From an uncultured Christensenellaceae bacterium (GTDB taxonomy: Bacteria > Bacillota > Clostridia > Christensenellales > CAG-314), in the NCBI GenBank assembly GCA_910585195.1, contig CAJUCX010000001.1:1-64000 (forward strand): 64,000 nt of DNA, given 5' to 3'. Below are positions 58,771 through 64,000 of this stretch, piece by piece. A program made the position numbers and the translations under genes. The notes below the pieces were generated by a model. The model ran no database searches. It saw only the letters and a list, made by a program, of their open reading frames with translations, and was not told the origin of the DNA. Positions within the stretch are counted from its first letter, which is position 1. Each line of letters begins with the position of its first letter.

Positions 58771-59307
58771 ATGAAAAACAACTATACAAAAATGATTGCG
58801 GTAAACGCACTTGTCGCAGCGCTTTACGTGGTGCTCACAATGCCGTTCGGCGTTATCACAACTTCAAGCGGGTTTCAATTCAGACCTGCCGAGGCACTGA
58901 CTATCTTGCCTGCACTTATGCCTTACACTGTTATCGGCTTGACGATAGGCTGTGCCATTTCAAACCTCGTGTCGGCATTCGGCATAGCCGACATAATTTT
59001 AGGTTCTCTCACAACTCTTGTCGCAGCGTTTTTAACAAGCAAAATTAAAAACCCTTTTGTTGCGGCAATTCCGCCGGTAGTACTTAACGCAGCGTTTTTA
59101 CCGTTGATTTGGATGATTGCCGCAAGCGATATTGCTTACTGGGTAAACGCAGGCAGTCTGCTTTTAACGCAAGGCGTTGTAATTTTCGGTTTAGGCATAC
59201 CGCTTTACTACATCTTCAAAAAATACGTTCTTCCGCAGGTAAACATACCTTCGATAGTAAACAAAGGCGAAAAACAAAAAACGGAAGAATCTTCTCAAAA
59301 CGGTTGA
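58771..59307 (+). CDS. queT: queuosine precursor transporter QueT
   Basis: 178 residues from the ATG at 58771; an in-frame TTG at 58759 is inside the terminator stem. QueT/DUF988 S-component type: AVNALVAALYVVLTMPFGVI, FQFRPAEALTILPAL and SDIAYWVNAGSLLLTQG. About six membrane helices. Imports a queuine precursor such as preQ1, using a shared ECF energising module. No ribosome site stands between the terminator and the ATG; the nearest AGGAGG is inside the riboswitch tail, 38 bases back. Confidence 0.92.
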   Translation: MKNNYTKMIAVNALVAALYVVLTMPFGVITTSSGFQFRPAEALTILPALMPYTVIGLTIGCAISNLVSAFGIADIILGSLTTLVAAFLTSKIKNPFVAAIPPVVLNAAFLPLIWMIAASDIAYWVNAGSLLLTQGVVIFGLGIPLYYIFKKYVLPQVNIPSIVNKGEKQKTEESSQNG

Positions 59308-59390
59308 CGCCTTTAATATAAACTGTCGTATAAAAAATTTAGGTCTGAAATTTTTTATAAATCGCAACAAAAATATATAAAATATATAAT

Positions 59391-59426
59391 AAACAAAAGA
59401 CTTTGCATTTGCAAAGTCTTTTGTTT
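59391..59426. terminator. bidirectional terminator
   Basis: 16-bp stem AAACAAAAGACTTTGC / GCAAAGTCTTTTGTTT with loop ATTT. Ends both queT and the convergent 59466-60668 gene. Confidence 0.92.
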
Positions 59427-59465
59427 AACCGTATTTATATGCTACAAAATTGCTTCCCGTCAAAT

Positions 59466-60668
59466 TTATGCGTTGTAATTAAGCGTTTGTCTTACTCTTT
59501 CCGCAAGGTCTTTGTCGGACGCATAAACTTCTATATAATTGCCGCCGTTGTACCAAGCGTCGTATATATAATCGGGAGTTTCTGCGTGAGCCATACCCAA
59601 TTTGTAAATCAACATATCTTGAAAATCGTGCTGACCGCCGAAATCCGTATATTGCTCTGCCTTGCTTTGTCCGTATTCTCTTGCTTTATCTACGCTGTCA
59701 AACTCGTACAAAATTACCGTTACGTATTTTATATCGCTCAATTCATACCCTGCTTGCTTTTTACCGACAAGCATATGCATTTCTGCGTAATTTTTTGTAA
59801 GGTTTCTGTCGGCATAAGCGTACGGCTCTTTATCAGGCACTTGGCTGTTTGGCAACCTTGTAGGTTTGTAAGCCAACTCGTTTTCATCCCAATAATACCA
59901 AGTACGCCAGACTTCTTCGTCTGTGTTTGCCTGTTCGTAATCGCTTACACCCATAAGTGTGTTCAATTTTTTGACGACGTCTCCGTTTGGCACCATGCAG
60001 TTGAAAAACATAGGTATTTTGGTAATCACCACAACCACAATTAAAATAATAATTACCGCGGCGATTATTCTTGCGACAAACTTAGAAGGTTTTTTAATTC
60101 TTCTGTCGCCCAAAATATCGTGATATTGCTTATCTGCTTTTTGCTGTGCGGCGTCTATCTTTGCTTTTTCTTCCGCGCTTATTTCATCGGAAATTTCTTT
60201 TGCGATTTCGTCTGCGGATTTTTCCGCCGGTTTTGCCTCTGCTTCTTCCGCAGCCGTTACGGAAAACCGTGCAACTTCGACTTCGTCGGAAACCGCAGGC
60301 ACTTCTATTTCGATTTTTTCCTGTTCCGCCCGGACTTGACTAACGGCAGTTTCTTCCGAAACTTTTTCCGCACCGATTTCTTCCGTCGAATTTTGAATTT
60401 CGCTTTCGGTTGCTTTTGCAATTTCCGATTGCACGATATATTCTACGTTGGTTTCGGGCTTTGTCGCTTTTGCAGTCGTCTTTTTTGTTGTACTCTTTGG
60501 CTTAGTTGCAGTCGACTTTGAGTTGCTTGCGGTTTTTGCCGCAGTTTTCGGTTTTGCGGTTTTTGCCGCAGTACCGGTCTTTTTTGCAGTGCTTGCCGTT
60601 TTCTTTTTAGGCGGCGCCGCTTCCGTCGTTTCTTCCGCCGACGGTTGTTTCAAATCTTTTTCTTCCAT
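59466..60668 (-). CDS. membrane protein with Lys/Thr/Ala-rich N-terminus, unknown function
   Basis: 400 residues. Residues 1-75 are almost only Lys, Thr, Ala, Ser and Pro; 76-190 are acidic and helical. One membrane helix at about 201-222. The outer domain (223-400, Tyr/Asp/Asn-rich) has no recognised family. Start has an AGGTG site 8 bp after trxB, so the two are co-transcribed. Topology suggests a large cytoplasmic charged tail and an extracellular domain. Confidence 0.75.
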   Translation of the reverse strand: MEEKDLKQPSAEETTEAAPPKKKTASTAKKTGTAAKTAKPKTAAKTASNSKSTATKPKSTTKKTTAKATKPETNVEYIVQSEIAKATESEIQNSTEEIGAEKVSEETAVSQVRAEQEKIEIEVPAVSDEVEVARFSVTAAEEAEAKPAEKSADEIAKEISDEISAEEKAKIDAAQQKADKQYHDILGDRRIKKPSKFVARIIAAVIIILIVVVVITKIPMFFNCMVPNGDVVKKLNTLMGVSDYEQANTDEEVWRTWYYWDENELAYKPTRLPNSQVPDKEPYAYADRNLTKNYAEMHMLVGKKQAGYELSDIKYVTVILYEFDSVDKAREYGQSKAEQYTDFGGQHDFQDMLIYKLGMAHAETPDYIYDAWYNGGNYIEVYASDKDLAERVRQTLNYNA

Positions 60669-60676
60669 AAGTTCAC

Positions 60677-61570
60677 CTATTTGTTAAGCAGCGACATAAC
60701 AAGGTTTGTTGCCGCTATCGCTCCGTCGCTTGTTGCCGTTACTATTTGTCTTAACGCCTTTTGTCTTACGTCCCCGGCTACAAAAACCCCTTTTACACTC
60801 GTTTGCAAATTCTCGTCGGCAATAATATAACCGTCGCCGTCAAGTTTTACAAAATCTTTTACGCAGCCGCTGTTTGGGATTTGCCCTACCGCAACAAAAA
60901 CCGCATCGGTTGCAATTTCTCTCTTGCCGCCGTTTATGTCGACAATAAGTTTTTCCACAACGCCGTTGCCTTCTATTTTAGCAGGGACGGCATTTAACAC
61001 GAGTTCTACGTTGTTTTGCCTTTTAATACGCTCCGTAAGCAGCGGCGTAGCGCGAAAACTGTCGCGCCTGTGCACCAAATAAACTTTTGACGCCACGTTG
61101 GAAAGATACAAAGCGTCTTCCACCGCAGTATCTCCTCCTCCTACAACTACGACGGTTCTGCCCTTGAAGAAATTTCCGTCGCAGGTTGCGCAATAACTCA
61201 CGCCGCGCCCCAAATAATCTTCTTCTATACCTAGTTGTCTTGCGCTTGCGCCCATTGCCAAAATGACACCGTCAAAAACAAAACTTTCGCTTTCCGTTTT
61301 TACCGCAAATTTATCTCCGTCTTTTGCGACGCTTAAAATTTCTTCGTACTCTGTAACAAGACCTAAGTTTTCCGCCTGCTCGTGCATTTTGCAAGTCAAA
61401 TCAAAACCGGAAACTTTTGCAAACGCAGGATAATTCTCGACTTCTCCTGCAATGGCAGCTTGACCGCCTATGCCTGCTTTTTCAAACAAAGTAACTTCAA
61501 AATTGTTGCGTAACGCATATATTGCGGCAGTAAGCCCCGCAGGTCCGCCGCCGATAACCGCTATCTTCAT
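60677..61570 (-). CDS. trxB: thioredoxin reductase (NADPH or ferredoxin type)
   Basis: 297 residues from the ATG at 61570 after AAGGAG; the frame to 61630 lacks a site. FAD loop VIGGGPAGLTAAIYA (5-19), redox disulfide CATC (Cys 127, 130), NAD(P)-loop VVVGGGDTAVEDALYL and the C-terminal FVAGDVRQKALRQ block. The pyridine dinucleotide pocket reads HRRDSFRATP, compatible with NADPH. No thioredoxin gene is adjacent. Confidence 0.94.
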   Translation of the reverse strand: MKIAVIGGGPAGLTAAIYALRNNFEVTLFEKAGIGGQAAIAGEVENYPAFAKVSGFDLTCKMHEQAENLGLVTEYEEILSVAKDGDKFAVKTESESFVFDGVILAMGASARQLGIEEDYLGRGVSYCATCDGNFFKGRTVVVVGGGDTAVEDALYLSNVASKVYLVHRRDSFRATPLLTERIKRQNNVELVLNAVPAKIEGNGVVEKLIVDINGGKREIATDAVFVAVGQIPNSGCVKDFVKLDGDGYIIADENLQTSVKGVFVAGDVRQKALRQIVTATSDGAIAATNLVMSLLNK

Positions 61571-61654
61571 TATCCACTCCTTAAAACTGATTATACATAA
61601 AAGCAAACAAAAAAGCAACAAAACTGCCAATCAAGAAATTTATCGTGCAGATAG

Positions 61655-61690
61655 CAAACAAAAAAGCAATCGCAAATGCGATTGCTTTTG
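61655..61690 (-). terminator. terminator of rplM-rpsI
   Basis: Minus strand AAAAGCAATCGCA / TGCGATTGCTTTT stem with TTTTTTGTTTGC after it. Separates rpsI from trxB. Confidence 0.9.
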
Positions 61691-61713
61691 AAATAGTCTG
61701 CAAAATATGCCTG

Positions 61714-62124
61714 TTATCTCTTGCTGAACTGAGGTGCGCGACGCGCTTTTTTGAGACCGTATTTTTTTCTTTCCTTCATACGAGGGTCGCGAGTCAAGAA
61801 ACCTGCTTTTTTGAGCGCTTCTTTACTTTCGCCCGCAACAACCAACGCGCGGGAAATACCGTGTCTTATTGCGCCTGCCTGACCTGTAAAACCGCCGCCG
61901 ATAACGTTTACTACGACGTCGTATTTGTCAAGAGTGTTTGTAAGAGCCAACGGCTGTCTTACGATGTACTTTAAGGTATCGAGACCGAAATATGAGTCGA
62001 TATCTCTTTTATTGATAGTGATGTTACCGCTACCTGCAGGCAACAATCTTACTCTTGCGATAGATTTTTTTCTGCGGCCTGTGCCCCAAAATTGAATTTT
62101 TTTACTTTTAGCAATTTTCGCCAT
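61714..62124 (-). CDS. rpsI: 30S ribosomal protein S9
   Basis: 136 residues. GTGRRKKSIARVRL near the start and the universal tail KKYGLKKARRAPQFSKR contacting the P-site tRNA. Start follows GAGGTGAG, 12 bp after rplM. Confidence 0.98.
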   Translation of the reverse strand: MAKIAKSKKIQFWGTGRRKKSIARVRLLPAGSGNITINKRDIDSYFGLDTLKYIVRQPLALTNTLDKYDVVVNVIGGGFTGQAGAIRHGISRALVVAGESKEALKKAGFLTRDPRMKERKKYGLKKARRAPQFSKR

Positions 62125-62136
62125 AACTCACCTCGA

Positions 62137-62565
62137 TTAAACCAACTTAAGCACTTCCGGATTTTGTGCTTGGTGCGAATGTTCGCTACCCTTGTAAACT
62201 CTCAATTTTTTAAGCATTTTGCTGCCCAAACTGTTTTTAGGAAGCATACCCTTAACCGCGCGATAAACGGCAAAATCAGGTTTGTTTGCCATAATATCTT
62301 TATAACTGGTTTCTTTAAGACCTACGTAGTGTGTGTGGGTGCGGTAAACTTTTTGAGTAAGTTTTTTACCCGTCAAAACCACTTTGTCGCAATTTATAAC
62401 AATGACGTGGTCGCCTGTGTCAACGTGAGGTGTAAAGATTGCTTTGTTTTTGCCGCGGAGAATTGCCGCAACTTGACTAGCAAGACGTCCGAGAGGCATA
62501 TCGGTAGCGTCAACCACGTACCACTTTCTTTCAACCTCGTTAGGCTTCGCCATAAAAGTTTTCAT
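62137..62565 (-). CDS. rplM: 50S ribosomal protein L13
   Basis: 142 residues. Conserved KWYVVDATDMPLGRLAS, GDHVIVINCDKV and MLPKNSLGSKMLKKLRVYKG. Start follows GGAGGAC. Preceded by a structured leader that probably gives feedback by L13. Always paired with rpsI. Confidence 0.98.
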   Translation of the reverse strand: MKTFMAKPNEVERKWYVVDATDMPLGRLASQVAAILRGKNKAIFTPHVDTGDHVIVINCDKVVLTGKKLTQKVYRTHTHYVGLKETSYKDIMANKPDFAVYRAVKGMLPKNSLGSKMLKKLRVYKGSEHSHQAQNPEVLKLV

Positions 62566-62592
62566 TTTTGTCCTCCATTAAAATAAAGAAAT

Positions 62593-62670
62593 GCTGTTTC
62601 ACGGTCGGAAATTTTGCGCTTGTGGGGACGCGCCTATGGCGGCAGGGCTAATGCCGCAAATTTCCACAGC
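62593..62670 (-). ncRNA. candidate L13 autoregulatory leader
   Basis: Between the promoter and rplM. Minus strand pairs GCTGT (62666-62670) with ACAGC (62593-62597), and GGAAATTTGCG (62655-62665) with CGCAAAATTTCC (62607-62618). An inner hairpin GCGGCA / TGCCGC (62639-62657) shares three bases with the second stem, so the two may compete. Position and size fit the L13 leader of Firmicutes; match to that family was not tested. Confidence 0.6.
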
Positions 62671-62676
62671 TGAAAT

Positions 62677-62705
62677 ATATTACAATAACCACAAATTTCT
62701 GTCAA
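62677..62705 (-). promoter_or_regulatory. promoter for rplM-rpsI
   Basis: Minus strand TTGACA, 17-bp spacer, TAATAT. Start near 62670, exactly at the foot of the leader structure. Confidence 0.9.
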
Positions 62706-62795
62706 GCAAATTTACGGTTATATAGTCGTCAAAGAATTTAAGATTTATATAAATAAAATCAATCTAAGTTTATGCGCCGCGACAGCCGCGCTTTG

Positions 62796-63212
62796 TTATA
62801 TTTCAAAATCTTCCGACTTGAAACTGCAATAATATCTGCCGGAAATTGCGGTAAATTTAAGCACGCAATAATCGGGGTCGGTTTTGCCCAAAGGATAGTA
62901 CATTTTGTCGCCGATTTGCCAAATCATATCTTTTGACGCTTGGTCGGTAAGCACTTCTACGTTGCCTTTAAGCATTATGCAGCGGTAAAATCTCCTGTCG
63001 CAAAAATACAGACATGCCTTAGAGTTGTTTCGAAATGAATTAACTTTAAGCGATGAAGTGTTTGTAGATAAATAAATTGTTTTAATCCCCTCTCTTTTAC
63101 GCGGTCGCAGCATTGCTTTTGTATTCGGAAACCCATCGCCGTCTATAGAACTTATAAAACAAATTTTTTGTTTGTCAATCATATTACCGACTGTCTTTAC
63201 CGTATCTCTCAT
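62796..63212 (-). CDS. pyridoxamine 5-phosphate oxidase-like FMN-binding protein
   Basis: 138 residues. Small split-barrel flavoprotein type: ICFISSIDGDGFPNTKAMLRPR, IYLSTNTSSLKVNSFRNNSKACLYF and MLKGNVEVL match the general-stress / PNPOx-like group. May bind FMN or heme; substrate unknown and unlikely to be a true pyridoxamine oxidase. Start follows GGGTGAAATT. Sits between truA and rplM, which are adjacent in many Firmicutes. Confidence 0.82.
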   Translation of the reverse strand: MRDTVKTVGNMIDKQKICFISSIDGDGFPNTKAMLRPRKREGIKTIYLSTNTSSLKVNSFRNNSKACLYFCDRRFYRCIMLKGNVEVLTDQASKDMIWQIGDKMYYPLGKTDPDYCVLKFTAISGRYYCSFKSEDFEI

Positions 63213-63321
63213 AATTTCACCCTTTGTACTTTTGTTGCTTTACGCTTTTATTTTCTTGCATTAAACAAATATCTTTGTACCGGCATTTGCATCTTAAAAA
63301 TACATCGCCGCAATTTGACAA

Positions 63322-64000
63322 TCAAATTTTGCCGAATCTTTCGGGATACTTAACGCATTTTAAGTACAGCCCTTGCGGCGCCATAGTTTTTCCGCCCAGC
63401 GCCCTGTCTTTGGTATCAAGCATTTGTTTGACTTGCTGCGGCGGTATTTTTTCCTGCCCGACTTTTACAAGCGTGCCGACTATTATGCGCACCATGTTAT
63501 ACAAAAAGCCGTTGCCTGAAACTTCAAAGTGAATTTCGTCGCCGACCGACTTTATATCTATATCGAAAACAGTCCTTACCGTGGTTTTAACTTGCGCCCC
63601 CGCCGCCATAAAAGCGGTAAAATCGTGTTCTCCTATAAGATAACTTGCCGCCTGTTTCATTTTGTCTACGTTTAACGGAAAGTAAAGTTGCGTATGCGTA
63701 AACTGTCTTAACGGGCTTGGCGTAGGCGAAATATAAATTTTGTAAAGATATGTTTTTGAAACAACGCTTTTGCGCGCGTCGAAATCCATAGGCACTTGGT
63801 AGCACTCTTTTAACGCAATGTCGGGCGGAAGTTTTGTGTTTACGCCCAAACACAGTTTTGACGGCGCAATGTCGCGTTCCGTATCGAAATGCGCATATTG
63901 CCGCATTGCGTTTACGCCCAAATCGGTTCTGCCGCTGGCAAACAGCATAACGGGATGATGCAAAATTTTTTCCATTGCTTCCGTCAATACGTCGCACACG
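63322..64000 (-). CDS. truA: tRNA pseudouridine synthase A, 5-prime end outside the window
   Basis: At least 225 residues; roughly the first 20-30 codons lie beyond the right edge, so the true start is not visible. Nucleophile Asp in SGRTDLGVNA, KTYLYKIYISPTPSPLRQ and the C-terminal RMVRIIVG-like block (YNMVRIIVGTLVKVG) mark TruA. Makes pseudouridine 38-40 in tRNA anticodon stems. Upstream of the PNPOx-like gene and rplM-rpsI on the same strand. Confidence 0.94.
   Translation of the reverse strand, partial: VCDVLTEAMEKILHHPVMLFASGRTDLGVNAMRQYAHFDTERDIAPSKLCLGVNTKLPPDIALKECYQVPMDFDARKSVVSKTYLYKIYISPTPSPLRQFTHTQLYFPLNVDKMKQAASYLIGEHDFTAFMAAGAQVKTTVRTVFDIDIKSVGDEIHFEVSGNGFLYNMVRIIVGTLVKVGQEKIPPQQVKQMLDTKDRALGGKTMAPQGLYLKCVKYPERFGKI

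Noticed and set aside
1..64000. CRISPR array, prophage, insertion sequence, tRNA or rRNA genes
   Set aside because: No regularly spaced repeats, integrase, transposase, capsid genes or cloverleaf sequences were found while reading through the intergenic regions.

Overview
The window is AT-rich, densely packed bacterial chromosome. It most likely comes from an anaerobic low-GC Gram-positive lineage (Bacillota, Clostridia-like). The evidence is gene order and gene content: a decarboxylase-tmk-holB-ricT block, greA-lysS, truA next to rplM-rpsI, a Rex regulator, a GlgC/GlgD pair, a short 2[4Fe-4S] ferredoxin, and a preQ1-I riboswitch in front of queT. No phage, transposon, CRISPR array, tRNA or rRNA gene was seen. 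Species cannot be named from this sequence alone.

Layout. 1-3.9 kb: hisS followed by a CtpE-like P-type ATPase. 4-19 kb: a complete glycogen metabolism locus read on the minus strand in the order pgm, pgi, malQ, glgB, glgC, glgD, glgA, glgP and a GH13 amylase. Together these interconvert fructose-6-P, glucose-6-P, glucose-1-P, ADP-glucose and glycogen. 19-25 kb: a Nudix hydrolase, a metY-metA methionine operon with a divergent TetR gene, and an FGGY sugar kinase near a DUF4438 gene. 26-29 kb: a plus-strand polar amino acid ABC transporter. 29-33 kb: a five-gene minus-strand operon (MtaD-like deaminase, COG1313 radical SAM enzyme, two ChrA halves, an unknown membrane protein). 33-43 kb: upp, citrate synthase, an MBG/YDG surface-type protein, a second TetR gene, a C_GCAxxG_C_C protein, a DEDDh exonuclease with a BRCT-like tail, a small alarmone synthetase, a cytidylate-kinase-like protein, an ion transporter and a GNAT acetyltransferase. 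43-50 kb: guaB-guaA with two small genes behind them, then several small envelope proteins and a ferredoxin. 50-58 kb: the ricT/holB/tmk/decarboxylase block, greA-lysS and rex. 58-64 kb: a DUF378 protein, riboswitch-controlled queT, a Lys-rich membrane protein, trxB, rpsI-rplM, a PNPOx-like protein, and truA running off the right edge.

Regulation is unusually legible. Many genes have clear sigma-A type promoters and intrinsic terminators. At least three minus-strand genes place a -10 box about six bases before the ATG with no Shine-Dalgarno sequence, which suggests leaderless or nearly leaderless mRNAs. Structured leaders occur before queT (preQ1-I plus terminator), rplM (L13-leader-like) and greA (attenuator-like hairpin). 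A palindrome sits inside the metY promoter spacer. A degenerate intergenic repeat of about 110-135 bp, ending in a CCAAAG/CTTTGG hairpin, occurs twice.

No single novel defence or mobile system was found. The observations most worth testing are the leaderless promoters, the leader RNAs, the overlap of a MtaD-like deaminase gene with a radical SAM gene, and the dispersed hairpin repeats.
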